Source: Deltaproteobacteria bacterium (lineage in GTDB: Bacteria > Desulfobacterota > Desulfobacteria > Desulfobacterales > Desulfatibacillaceae). Taken from it: DNA of 64,000 nucleotides. Position numbers and translations under genes: made by a program. The stretch is from NCBI GenBank assembly GCA_016235345.1, contig JACRLG010000013.1, positions 1 through 64,000 on the forward strand, in the 5' to 3' direction. Of this stretch, positions 1 to 9,887 are shown piece after piece. The notes below the pieces were generated by a model. It had not been told where the DNA came from. It worked only from the letters and a program-made list of their open reading frames with translations, and did no database searches. Within the stretch, counting starts at the first letter, position 1. Each line of letters starts with the position of its first letter.

Positions 1-3000
1 AAACCGGCACACCATTGATATAGAGGGCCGTGAAGGCCTCCTTGCCGCCCGTGAGGTTCTGGGCCGCAAGGTTCGTGGGCGTGGTGGCCGGGTTGACGGA
101 GGGAATCGCCGGGGCCGTGGTGTCCAGCAACCACGGGCCGTAGTGGTAGGTGGCGGTCCAGTTGCCGGCAAGGTCGAGGGTGCGGACGTGAATCCAGTTC
201 TCGCCCTCGACAAGGTTGATGGTTGCGGGAAGCGCTTCCGGGGTCTGGTCGGGAACCGTGTCGTTGCTCTGGTCCACGATCCAGGAGTAGCCCGCGACTC
301 CGCTTCCGTCCGGGTCACTTCCAGCGTTCCAGGTAAGGGCAACCGTGCTGACGTTGGTGGGCGTCACCGTTCCGGGGTTGGCGGTCGCCACCGTCGGATC
401 CAGCGGTGCCACGGTGTCCAGGAGGATGGAAGTGTGGGCAAAGGGCGAGAAATAGCCCGCCACGTTTCTGCATGTGATGGTTATGTCGTTGGGGCCTTCG
501 GCAAGGGCCACCACGGTTGACCATGTTGCCGAGGCGTCCATCGGAACTATCTCGATGCCGTCCCTCCAGACCGACGTGCCGGGTTCCTTTGTGCCGGTTA
601 CGTTCTGGGTGGCCTGATTGGTGGGAGTCGTGACCGCATCAATGGTGGGCGTCGCCGGGGGGCCGGAAGTCACCCCAAAAACGGGGGATTCCGCAACCGT
701 GCTCAAAGCCCCCACCGGGTCGCGCACAACAAGGCGCACCTTGTACTGCCCCGACGGCCATCCGGCAATGTTCACCACCGCCGTATAAGCCTGACCGGCT
801 GATGGGAAGGTCATGGGAGTAAAAGCAGTAAAGGCCGCGTCCGCTGTCTCGAAGGCCGGAATCACCGGAATCCAGGTGGAGTATGTCGGGGCCAGCGCGT
901 ACTGGCAGCCGGTGGCCTCCCAATCAACAATGTTGTCTTCAGGGTCGGAGCCTGTAAAGACCAAATCCACCAGACCGCTTCCGTCGCCGCGCTGGGCCGC
1001 CACGGTTATGTTGATGGCCGGGGCCTGGTTTTGCACCTCAAAAGCACCCATGTCGGCATAAGCGCCAACCGGCCTTGGAAGGCCGTCATAATCGCCTGGG
1101 GTCTCGCTGGATACAGCAGCATTTATACAGGGCGAGCCCGGCTGAATGTGCAGGTCGGTGCCGCTTACGAACATCGGATTTTGCGAAATGTTGCCGTTGA
1201 TTCCGGTAAGGTTGCCGAGGTTTCCTCCCCACGCGCCCGCAACGCAATCCACCACGTCGTTTTCGGCGATGACCGGGCTTCCCGGAGAAGCTCCAAGGTT
1301 GGATATGCCGTAGCCGTTGCAGGCGGCCACGATATTGTACTTGATCCCGGTGGTGATGCCGGCCACGTCATCCATGCATTGCATGCCGTCCGTCTCTGCC
1401 CCGGTCACCGTGTTGTGGAAAACCTGACCGGCGATTCCCGCACCCTGGGAGTAAAGGTAGATGCCGTATTGCATCACCGTTCCGAAATCGTAAACCAGAT
1501 TGTTCGTGATGATGGGTGTGAGGGGCTCAACGGCGGCGTTCGAAAACACCCCGATGCCCACCGAGTTTGCCTTAATGTCGTTTGCGAAAATCTCCGGGCT
1601 GGAGTCGGAAACGAGTACACCGTAACACCCAAGGGAGTTGTTATGTGCTTCGATATTGTTATGGTGGAAGATGTTTCCCGTTGCGCCGGACTGGTCCCAG
1701 ATGCCCTGCTCCTGCACGTGCCCGGCATCGCCCGACCAGTATATATGGTTGCGGGCAATCTCGTTCATCGCCCCCCCGCCGCCAATCACAACACCGGCGC
1801 TGTTGTCGTAAATGGAGCCGTGGTTGTCCACAACCCTGTTCATGGAACTCCAGTCAATGAACACTCCCGCCTGGGCGTTCCTGCGTATGGTGTTTCCGGG
1901 GCCCACCTGGTTGTTGTAGCTTGGGGTCAGTATCTTGACGCCGGTGAAGTTGTCTTCTATCAGGCAGATTTCCACCACGTTCATGGAACCGCCGCTCATA
2001 AAGACACCCTTGCTGTCAGTGGCGGAGAAACCGCTGATTGTAAGATTCATGAGCCTGGACTCGTAGCAGTCCATGGTTATGCCTGCGTTCCATGTTGTTG
2101 CTCCGGTTCCGTTGATGACCGGGGAGCCGCCCGTTCCCAATACGGTTACGCTGCTTTGGGTAAGGACAAGGGGAATGTCCGGCTCGCCGTTGGGCACCGA
2201 GTAAGCGCCGAATACCACTTCAAGGGTATAAGCCTCTCCCTCTGAAGGGGCCGCCGCCGCGTTGATCTCCTCAAAGGCCGCGTGGAGGGTCTTCCAGGGT
2301 GTGCCGGGGGAGCCGTTGCCTTCGCCTGCCGCTGATATGTCCACCCTGAAGGTTCCAGGCGCGATCGCAGCGTAGGTAACCTGGCCCTGTGCGGGGGCCG
2401 CAAGGTTGGGACGGCCCGCAAGGTCGGTGCAGACATCAGCCGGAATGTCGAGGGTCACGAGCCCCGGTCCGTCCGGGGTGATGTCGACCTGATAGGTTCG
2501 CGCATCAATGGTGTAAAGGGCATGAAGGGTTCCGTTGCCTATGGTGAGGTCGTCCGCGTCGAAGCCAGTGACCGCCTCGCTGAAAACCACGTCAAAGGAC
2601 ACCGGGTTGATGCCGGTAAAAGGTCGCGCGGTGCTGATGACCACCGTGGGCGCTGCCGAATCCACCTGATAGATTTCGCCGATGAAATCCCCGTTGCCAG
2701 GCCCCGGCCCGCCCAGAATGTTTCCTGCCAGATCGCGTATGCTGTCGTTGTCGATCAGATTGAGCCCAAGCGCTCCGTTGCCGGAAAAGCCTGAAACAGT
2801 CACGGTGTAAAAATAGTTGAAGCCGGAAACAGCCATGACCGATCCGCCCACCGCGCCGGTGACTGCGAAATCGGAGGAGTCCACTCCTGCTACATCCTCG
2901 GAGAAACTAAGCTCGAAAACGGCAGTGCTGCCCGTTATGTATTCGGGGCCGGAGCGGGAAAGAAGCGCCACCACCGGCGCCACTGTGTCGATCTCAAGTT

Positions 3001-6000
3001 CAAAGAAGCCGGAATCCCCCCAGTTGCCAGCGGCGTCCTGCTCCTGAACGTAGAGGGTGTGCATCCCTTCCGAAATGGCGGCTGTGGGCGAGAACCAGGA
3101 CGCTCTTGTATACGTTGCATCCAAGGTCAGATCCGGGTCATCCAGCTTGGCCCTGAAAAGTTTTCCGCCAATGGCAAGAGTGTTAACATAGCCATCCACG
3201 CCGGTGCCCATCTGCTTCCAGGCTCCGTTGGCGGCATCGTAAAACGCCACATAACTGCCAGGAGCCGTGAACCAGCCGCCCACGAAGATTTCCTCGCCGT
3301 CCACAGCAATTGCTAATCCGGGGTTGTTGAGTCCCCCATCCATTCCAAGCCACGTATCGGTCCACGCATCCCAGCGGGCTGTTCTCTGCGTTGCGGCTGC
3401 CCCGGCAGCCATGAAATTGCCCGCCATGGGCCACATGTTTCCAAAGTCGTAGCCTATGGCTAAAACTGCCGCGTCCGGCTCAATGGGCAGAGCGCGCCAC
3501 TGTCGGGAAATGAGGTCCATGGCCGCAACATAATTGGCCCCCACGCCGCAGGCGTTGGTGAATAAGCCGCCCATGTAAAGGTCGGGCCCCCAGTTGAACA
3601 GGGCCCGCACTCCCGGGCCGGGACCTTCGGCTGGAGCCTGCCAGGAAGCGGAATCCGGCAGCCACATTGCGAAGGATTGCGCGGTGACACCGCCAGCCTG
3701 GGTGAAGGAACCGCCCACGAAGACGCGGTCGAGGGTGTCAATGGTTATGGCGTTAACCGGGCCTTCCGTGCCGGTTCCGAGCGGATACCAGGTGTCGGAC
3801 TGGTTGCTGTACATGGCTACGTGATTGCCCTGGTCGGTGAAATCGCCGCCCACGTATACGTTGTCGTGGGAGTCAATGGCAATGGCGCGGACATTACCGT
3901 TTACGCCCGCTCCGAGGGCAGACCATGTGGATGTATAAGGATTCCAAATAGCTATATGGTTGGCCGGGGTTCCGCCTGCGGTGGTGAAAGCGCCGCCCGC
4001 GTAAAGGTATCCCTGTGAATCCACTGCAAGCGCGTAAACATAGGCGTTCACACCGTCGCCCAAAGGCGACCACTCGTTTCTCAGGGGGTCCCAGGCCGCC
4101 ACGTAGTTGGCGGTTTTTCCGCCTGCCCCGATGAACTCGCCGCCTGCGTAAACCACGTAACGTCCGCTTCCGGCGGACATCCACCGCCATGAAGGCGAGG
4201 GGTCGTTGACCCTGGTCTGGGTGGCGTTCACGTTGGGAGCCGCAGGCCCGACCGTATCAACGATCCACGGGCCGTAGTGATAGGGCGCGCTCCAGTTGCC
4301 CGCGTTATCCATGCAGGATATATGTATCCAGTAATAACCGTCTCCCCAGAAATTGAGCACGGAAGGCGGAGACGCAGCCTCCAGGACGGCGTCGGGCACG
4401 GTGTCCGGGGCGTTGTCAAAGTCCCATGAATATCCCGCAACACCCGATCCGCCGACGTCGTCACCCGGAATCCAGGTTACATTGGCCGACGACGCCGTTG
4501 TGGGCGAATAGGCTTGGGGCGTGGAGGACTGCACCACCGCGTTTGAGGGCGGGGTGATGTCTGAAGGCGTTTCCCCTAAGGGCCAGAATTCGGCGGAAAG
4601 CGGGAAGTTTGAGTGATTTCCGCTTTGGTCGCTGACCTTGAGCCTTAACTTGTAAGCGTCTTCCGGCCACGAGGCTGCGTTGACAACAACGGTGTATTCG
4701 ATGCCGCCCGCATCGGCGGCCATGGGCGTGAAAGCCGTGAACGCCGCGTCGCCCGTCATGAAGAAGGGCGAAAGCGGGGTGAACGCGGTGTAACCCGAAG
4801 ACGCCGAAGAGAAGCTGACGTAGGATTCGTACCAGTTGACCGTCTCGCCTTCCTGGTCGATAACCCTGAAAACGGCATCCACTATTCCGCTGTTTCCACC
4901 CCGGACCACGGTTCTCACCCACTGAATTACCGGTGCGTAGTTCTGGTATTCGTAAGCTCCGATATCATAAGCCGCGCCCTTGGGCCTTGTGGTGCCGTAA
5001 TGGTCTTCAGTGGCGGGAGACGCGGGAACGGCGTCAATCACCGGGGACGGGAACATTACGTTGAAATCGCCGATGGCCGTGAAGTTGGGATCAGCCGATA
5101 TGTTGCCGTTGGTTCCGATGATGCTGTCGGAAACAGCCCCGTAGAACTGTGCCAGGCTGTTGTTCCAGGAGTCGTTGTAGGCTACGGTGTAGCCTCCGGG
5201 CATTGACTCGCTGATATAGATGCCCGCATTTGTGAACCCGGTTACGATGTTTGCGAAAATGTCACAGGAGCCGCCGCTGAAGCCCAAGGTTTCGGTATGA
5301 ATGCCGTCCTGGCTTCCCCCGGATATGGTGTTGTGGCGGATATTCGCATTGACGAGGCCCGTAGAGCCTTCAACCCATATTCCGTATGCCATGTCTCCTG
5401 AAACTATCGGGCTTTCCGAAATAAGGTTGTTTTCGACCAAGGCCGTTCCACCGACTGAAGCCAGCGAAACGCCGGTGGCATTGTCGTGAATGTTGTTCCG
5501 TAAAATCGCAAGGTCAACGAAGTTTCCGGTGTTTATTCCTGCCTGGACATTGCCGAAAATTTCGTTTTCAAACACCATGGTGCCGGTGCCGGTAGTGGAG
5601 ATGGAAACACCATATCCCTGCAAATAATCGGGGTTACCGGAATAATGGATTTCGTTGCCGTATATCCAGGTGTCGCTGGCGTTTCCCTCGATCAGGACGC
5701 CGGTTCCCGGCACTTCCTGCTGGCCGTTGTCCCTTATGGAGCCAAGGTTGCCGTGAACCCTGTTTCCGGTTCCTCCTGATATGCGGATGCCCACGTATCT
5801 GTTTTCTAAAATGTCGCAGCCGTCCCGCACCTCGCAGAAACTGGAGTTGTTTATGACAACGCCCGTGGTTCCGCCGAAAACGGTGCAGCCTTCCAGTACG
5901 CCGCCTGTCACGCTTTCAAAAACTATTACGCCGGGCGACGACGGGTCGCCGAAGCCGGTAAAGGCGATATCCCGGATTGTGACCCCGTCGGCCTGAACAC

Positions 6001-8443
6001 TGAAGGCCGTGTTCCAGATCATGTAGTCGCCAGGACCCTGGACAAGGGTGTCTGCAGGGCCTTGGCCCATTATCACTAGCCCGGGCCGGGTTATGTTGAC
6101 ATTGCCCATCTGCCCTGGAGCCGCCGTGTGCGTGCCCGCCTTGAGCACCAGGGTGTAATCGCCCGCGTTGGCCGCGTTTATCTCGGCCACGGCGTAGTTG
6201 ATGTACTTCCAGGGGTCCAGATCGGTGCCGTTTCCGGGGCCGGGAACCGTGGGATCAACATAGAAGGTCCCCGAATCCAGCGGGCGATAGGTCACCTCCG
6301 CCGAATCGCCGGTGGTGTTGAAATGGCCCACCAAATCCTCTGCCGCAGACGCCCCCACCGAGACCTGGACAAGGGTCGGCGACGAATCTGGCGTTATCAT
6401 CATGTAAAAATTCTGGCCATCCCAGCCGTTGAGCGTTCCCTTGGTTCCGTTTACGACCGTGATGTCGGTTTCATCGAAGCCGATGACCTCCTCGCTCCAT
6501 ACGAAATCGAACCGTATCGGGGAAACGCCGGTTGCGATGTCTTTGGGCAGGACCGTGACCGTGGGGTCCGTGAGGTCGTAATTGAGAACTATCTCGTTCT
6601 GAGAGGTCTGGCCGCCCGCCTGGTGGGCGGTCACCGTGAAGGTGCTTTCTCCGGGGTTCAGAACAAGGCCGCCCGAATACAACCAATCGCCTTCAATGAT
6701 CAGGGCGGTTCCCGAACCCGTGGTTGCCCCGGTCAACTCCCAGGTCACTGACAGGATGAGAAGCTCCGATGCGCCAGGTGTCACGGTGCCGGACACGACG
6801 GCCACGTTGGGATCAAGGGTGTTGAAGCGGCCTGAACTTGCTGGCACGGTCACGTCTATGACGGGCGGGGGCTGGTACTCGAAGGCCCCTATATCGACCG
6901 TTACGTTTACCAACCGAAGATAACCACGCTGATCGGTGGCCGTTATACCGGAATTGTCGCCCGAATCCAGAACCGGCGAGTATTTTCCCGGGGCGCAGGT
7001 CATGGTGGGGCCGCCATTGTCGGCAAGGGCATCCAGAACTGGAGCCTGGCTCCGGTCGGTGCCTGTCCAGCCCGTAGACCCCGTGGGATCCTCAATAATA
7101 TTGTAACCCTGGCTCACGAAGGGGCCGTAAACGTCCGGGCTGCCTGTTGAGGACGAATTGGCCCCGATCACGGTGTTTTTTATGTTGGTGGTAAAGCCTG
7201 CGAACTCAAAGGCTCCGCCGCCCTTTGCCTTACCGGCGGCCCCATCAAGAAGTCCGTCGGCGTTCTGCCCGGCAAGGACGCTGTTGGCCGTTATGGTGCA
7301 GTTCAAGAGGCTGGTGGTTGCACCGAAGTAGGTCAGGATGGCGCCGCCAAGGCCCGCGCCGCCGCCGGAACCCACGCCTGCCCCGGCGTTTCCGCCGTGG
7401 CCGTCAGGGCCGCCGTTGCCGGGAACCGTCCCTTCTCCGCCGCCGCCGCCAAGGCCGCCGTTTCCACCCGCTCCGCCCGAACCGCCGCCGCCGCCTGCGC
7501 CTATGCCGCCAGTGCCGCCACCGCCGTAACCCGCGCCGCCCTGTCCGACCGCGCCGTTAGCGCCGGGGGTGGTGGAGACGCCGCCGCCAGGACCGTCGGC
7601 CACACCCATTGCACCGTAGGCAAGGTTGCCCACAAAGGTGCAATTTTTGAACGATATCGTGCTGTTTTCGTTGAAAACCGCGCCGCCGAGGCCTCCGCCG
7701 GAGCCGCCGGGGTTGATGCCCGTGCCGCCCATCCCGCCTTCCGCCACGTTATTGTAAAAAAGGCATTCGTTTACGTTTACCGTTGAATTGAGCCCCGCGA
7801 AAAGCGCGCCGCCAAGGCCCGCACCGCCGCCGCCGCCGCCGCCGTCGCCCGAATTGTTGCCGCCGTTGCCGCCCCTGGCCACGTTGTTGGTAAAGGCTAT
7901 GCGGAAGAAATTGACCGTACCCGAAAGGTCGGAATTAACGTAAACCGCGCCGCCGAAGCCCGGATTACCGCCCTGCGCCGGTGTTCCGTCCGCCCCGTTC
8001 GCGCCAAGGCTTTTGCCGTTATCGAGGGTTACGTCGGAAATCGTTAACGAGTACGTGGCGACACCGCTGATCATGAAAATGCGGCTGTTATTGTTGCCCG
8101 AAATGGTGAGCTGCTTGGCCCCTGGGCCCTGTATGATGAGGCTCTTGTCGGCGATGGATATTACGCCGGAGGTGAGGGTTATGACCCCGGTCCTGCCAGT
8201 GAGATCGATGGTGTCGCCCGTGTTGGCGCTTGCGATGACGTTTCGCAGAGACCCCACGCCCGAATCGTCGTTGTTCAGAACCGGGCGGTTAATGGCGTGA
8301 GCCGTTGAGCATAGGGCCAGCATCAGAAACGCCGCCAGAACAAGCCAGCCCGTGAGCAGGGCAAGGGAAACGGCCCTTCGGGAAGAAGGCAGGCAAAGGG
8401 AAGCGGCGTTGACCGGGAGTCGATGGGTGGCCCGGATGGTCAT
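1..8443 (-). CDS. Giant secreted surface protein with three beta-helix modules (partial, runs off left edge)
   Basis: Frame is open from ATG at 8443 to the window edge, giving at least 2814 residues; the C-terminus is missing. A strong GGAGG lies 5 bases before the ATG. Residues 1-50 form a signal peptide (hydrophobic LLTGWLVLAAFLMLALCSTA, then AHA). Three parallel beta-helix blocks follow, ending in the choice-of-anchor-Q-like signatures DIGAFEYQ (residue 517), DIGAYEYQ (1160) and DMGAFEVQ (2464). The second and third open with a related FYVDP/FRVDI...DPWK/TPWK motif (about 722 and 2030). Residues about 190-360 are very glycine-rich. About 1420-1750 are repeats of the type YAGGxFTxAGG...xxAxWxP, a propeller-like block. 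Bacterial Ig-like segments lie between modules and near the edge. The likely role is adhesion or polysaccharide interaction at the cell surface, inferred from architecture only. Minus-strand neighbour is the CapA-like gene; no terminator is evident between them. Confidence 0.85.
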   Translation of the reverse strand, partial: MTIRATHRLPVNAASLCLPSSRRAVSLALLTGWLVLAAFLMLALCSTAHAINRPVLNNDDSGVGSLRNVIASANTGDTIDLTGRTGVITLTSGVISIADKSLIIQGPGAKQLTISGNNNSRIFMISGVATYSLTISDVTLDNGKSLGANGADGTPAQGGNPGFGGAVYVNSDLSGTVNFFRIAFTNNVARGGNGGNNSGDGGGGGGGAGLGGALFAGLNSTVNVNECLFYNNVAEGGMGGTGINPGGSGGGLGGAVFNENSTISFKNCTFVGNLAYGAMGVADGPGGGVSTTPGANGAVGQGGAGYGGGGTGGIGAGGGGGSGGAGGNGGLGGGGGEGTVPGNGGPDGHGGNAGAGVGSGGGAGLGGAILTYFGATTSLLNCTITANSVLAGQNADGLLDGAAGKAKGGGAFEFAGFTTNIKNTVIGANSSSTGSPDVYGPFVSQGYNIIEDPTGSTGWTGTDRSQAPVLDALADNGGPTMTCAPGKYSPVLDSGDNSGITATDQRGYLRLVNVTVDIGAFEYQPPPVIDVTVPASSGRFNTLDPNVAVVSGTVTPGASELLILSVTWELTGATTGSGTALIIEGDWLYSGGLVLNPGESTFTVTAHQAGGQTSQNEIVLNYDLTDPTVTVLPKDIATGVSPIRFDFVWSEEVIGFDETDITVVNGTKGTLNGWDGQNFYMMITPDSSPTLVQVSVGASAAEDLVGHFNTTGDSAEVTYRPLDSGTFYVDPTVPGPGNGTDLDPWKYINYAVAEINAANAGDYTLVLKAGTHTAAPGQMGNVNITRPGLVIMGQGPADTLVQGPGDYMIWNTAFSVQADGVTIRDIAFTGFGDPSSPGVIVFESVTGGVLEGCTVFGGTTGVVINNSSFCEVRDGCDILENRYVGIRISGGTGNRVHGNLGSIRDNGQQEVPGTGVLIEGNASDTWIYGNEIHYSGNPDYLQGYGVSISTTGTGTMVFENEIFGNVQAGINTGNFVDLAILRNNIHDNATGVSLASVGGTALVENNLISESPIVSGDMAYGIWVEGSTGLVNANIRHNTISGGSQDGIHTETLGFSGGSCDIFANIVTGFTNAGIYISESMPGGYTVAYNDSWNNSLAQFYGAVSDSIIGTNGNISADPNFTAIGDFNVMFPSPVIDAVPASPATEDHYGTTRPKGAAYDIGAYEYQNYAPVIQWVRTVVRGGNSGIVDAVFRVIDQEGETVNWYESYVSFSSASSGYTAFTPLSPFFMTGDAAFTAFTPMAADAGGIEYTVVVNAASWPEDAYKLRLKVSDQSGNHSNFPLSAEFWPLGETPSDITPPSNAVVQSSTPQAYSPTTASSANVTWIPGDDVGGSGVAGYSWDFDNAPDTVPDAVLEAASPPSVLNFWGDGYYWIHISCMDNAGNWSAPYHYGPWIVDTVGPAAPNVNATQTRVNDPSPSWRWMSAGSGRYVVYAGGEFIGAGGKTANYVAAWDPLRNEWSPLGDGVNAYVYALAVDSQGYLYAGGAFTTAGGTPANHIAIWNPYTSTWSALGAGVNGNVRAIAIDSHDNVYVGGDFTDQGNHVAMYSNQSDTWYPLGTGTEGPVNAITIDTLDRVFVGGSFTQAGGVTAQSFAMWLPDSASWQAPAEGPGPGVRALFNWGPDLYMGGLFTNACGVGANYVAAMDLISRQWRALPIEPDAAVLAIGYDFGNMWPMAGNFMAAGAAATQRTARWDAWTDTWLGMDGGLNNPGLAIAVDGEEIFVGGWFTAPGSYVAFYDAANGAWKQMGTGVDGYVNTLAIGGKLFRAKLDDPDLTLDATYTRASWFSPTAAISEGMHTLYVQEQDAAGNWGDSGFFELEIDTVAPVVALLSRSGPEYITGSTAVFELSFSEDVAGVDSSDFAVTGAVGGSVMAVSGFNYFYTVTVSGFSGNGALGLNLIDNDSIRDLAGNILGGPGPGNGDFIGEIYQVDSAAPTVVISTARPFTGINPVSFDVVFSEAVTGFDADDLTIGNGTLHALYTIDARTYQVDITPDGPGLVTLDIPADVCTDLAGRPNLAAPAQGQVTYAAIAPGTFRVDISAAGEGNGSPGTPWKTLHAAFEEINAAAAPSEGEAYTLEVVFGAYSVPNGEPDIPLVLTQSSVTVLGTGGSPVINGTGATTWNAGITMDCYESRLMNLTISGFSATDSKGVFMSGGSMNVVEICLIEDNFTGVKILTPSYNNQVGPGNTIRRNAQAGVFIDWSSMNRVVDNHGSIYDNSAGVVIGGGGAMNEIARNHIYWSGDAGHVQEQGIWDQSGATGNIFHHNNIEAHNNSLGCYGVLVSDSSPEIFANDIKANSVGIGVFSNAAVEPLTPIITNNLVYDFGTVMQYGIYLYSQGAGIAGQVFHNTVTGAETDGMQCMDDVAGITTGIKYNIVAACNGYGISNLGASPGSPVIAENDVVDCVAGAWGGNLGNLTGINGNISQNPMFVSGTDLHIQPGSPCINAAVSSETPGDYDGLPRPVGAYADMGAFEVQNQAPAINITVAAQRGDGSGLVDLVFTGSDPEDNIVDWEATGCQYALAPTYSTWIPVIPAFETADAAFTAFTPMTFPSAGQAYTAVVNIAGWPSGQYKVRLVVRDPVGALSTVAESPVFGVTSGPPATPTIDAVTTPTNQATQNVTGTKEPGTSVWRDGIEIVPMDASATWSTVVALAEGPNDITITCRNVAGYFSPFAHTSILLDTVAPLDPTVATANPGTVTPTNVSTVALTWNAGSDPDGSGVAGYSWIVDQSNDTVPDQTPEALPATINLVEGENWIHVRTLDLAGNWTATYHYGPWLLDTTAPAIPSVNPATTPTNLAAQNLTGGKEAFTALYINGVPV

Positions 8444-8671
8444 GGCGTCCTCCAAACACAATAAGGGGCTTATCACGGTCCAGACTCGCAAGGCTCAATA
8501 CACAAGCCTGCCGCAAGACCGCGAAAGGGATGATTCTTTTCCAATTATTGAATTATAGCTAAAAAGGAAGGAAAAGTACAACAGGAATGGTTATGAAAAG
8601 AATCACAGGATTTATGATAATTCTATCAGGAACGCGGCGGGATCGAAGGCCCCTGCCAGCCGCAGCCGGGC
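8444..8671. other. Intergenic leader of the giant surface gene
   Basis: About 230 bases between the CapA-like stop and the giant gene start, locally AT-rich around 8520-8630, as expected for a promoter region read leftward. I see no clear terminator hairpin after the CapA-like gene and cannot assign -35/-10 boxes with confidence. Confidence 0.3.
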
Positions 8672-9751
8672 TCACTTTTTCGTTGTAATGGTCCCGTCGG
8701 GCTGGATCACAAGGCCGGAGCCCGGAAAGTCAGAAGCGGAAAGTTCCCTTATGATGGCGGCTCCGGCGTTTTCCGGATCCATGCGGGCAAGCCCCCGGTC
8801 CACCTGTTTCACCGAAACCAGCTGCCCCGAAACAAAGGCCCCGGTTTTCGGATCAAGCCCGGCCTTGAGGACAACAGTAATGCCGTTGACACCCTTTATG
8901 TTGAACCATCCGTAGGTGAGAAAGTTGCCCAGGCTGTAAGCGATGAGCCGGTCCTTGTACAGTTCCACGGCCCTTAAAACGTGGGGGCCGTGGCCCACCA
9001 CCAGGTCCGCCCCGGCGTCTATCACGGCGTGGGCGAAGGCGTGGACGTCCCCCCTCTCCTCCTCCAGGAAGATTTCCGGCTTTTTCGGCACGCGCCGGGC
9101 GCTTCTACCCTCTGCCCCGCCATGAAAGGACACGATCACGATATCGTTTTCCCTGGCAAGGCCCGAAACCACCTTTTTCGCCTTCGGGATGTCCGTCACG
9201 GAATGGAAATAGCGCGATTCCATTGTGGATGGGGTTGGATAGGCGAAGCCAACCAGGGCGATGCGTTTTCCCTTGACGATTCTTGTGGCGGTATCGCGCC
9301 CGCCTACCGGGGATATGCCTGCGGCCCTGAGGCTTGCCAGGGTGGAGGCCATGCCTTCGGGTCCGAAGTCGTAGGAGTGGTTGTTTATGATCCCCAGGGC
9401 TGTGAACCCCGCCCCGGCAAGATGGGCGGCGTAGCGTGTAGGCATCCTGAAGGCGTAGCAGTTCGTCCTGCCCTCGCACTTGGCCGAAATCCCTCCGTCG
9501 ATCATGGGGCCTTCCAGGTTGCCGAAGACGATGTCGCTGTCGGACCATGCGCCCTTCACCGCGTCGAAAAGCCCCCTGCCGTCGTCAGGCGGCAGAAAGG
9601 GTTCGGGAAAGGTGTTTCCGGTCATGATGTCGCCCACCGCCGCGACCTGGAGAATCTCGCCGCACCGGCAATCCCCGGCTTCCAGGATAAAGACCGCCAG
9701 GACGATCAGTGGCAGCCGTGCGAGTTTATTCCACGCGATGCCCATTTTCAT
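8672..9751 (-). CDS. CapA-family (PGA_cap) metallophosphoesterase-like protein
   Basis: 359 residues. The N-terminus (MKMGIAWNKLARLPLIVLAV...) is a signal peptide or anchor. The body carries the CapA/YwtB hallmarks in order: AAVGDIMTG near residue 35, FGNLEGPM near 75, NNHSYDFGPEG near 120, SFHGGAEG near 205 and GHGPHVLRAVE...YSLGNF near 255-275. These match the calcineurin-like fold with metal-binding Asp/Asn/His residues. In Bacillus CapA takes part in poly-gamma-glutamate capsule formation, but no capBC genes are here, so a capsule role is not supported; a general envelope phosphoesterase is as likely. The ATG at 9751 is preceded by a GGAAGG-like site. It lies upstream of, and on the same strand as, the giant surface gene. 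Confidence 0.85.
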   Translation of the reverse strand: MKMGIAWNKLARLPLIVLAVFILEAGDCRCGEILQVAAVGDIMTGNTFPEPFLPPDDGRGLFDAVKGAWSDSDIVFGNLEGPMIDGGISAKCEGRTNCYAFRMPTRYAAHLAGAGFTALGIINNHSYDFGPEGMASTLASLRAAGISPVGGRDTATRIVKGKRIALVGFAYPTPSTMESRYFHSVTDIPKAKKVVSGLARENDIVIVSFHGGAEGRSARRVPKKPEIFLEEERGDVHAFAHAVIDAGADLVVGHGPHVLRAVELYKDRLIAYSLGNFLTYGWFNIKGVNGITVVLKAGLDPKTGAFVSGQLVSVKQVDRGLARMDPENAGAAIIRELSASDFPGSGLVIQPDGTITTKK

Positions 9752-9887
9752 TTATCGGCCTTCCCTCAGCCCGGGTGAAATAATTTGATTTTGACTTGAT
9801 TTTTTTCGATTAGCCCGTTAGTTCTGAATGATTTTGACACGAAGCGACGTACCCGGAACTTTTGGTCACTTAAAAAAGGAAACCCTC

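Noticed and set aside
1031-2245. Long plus-strand reading frame opposite the giant gene
   Set aside because: Antisense to the giant surface gene. The minus-strand frame is open across 1-8443 and has recognisable domains; this one has none.
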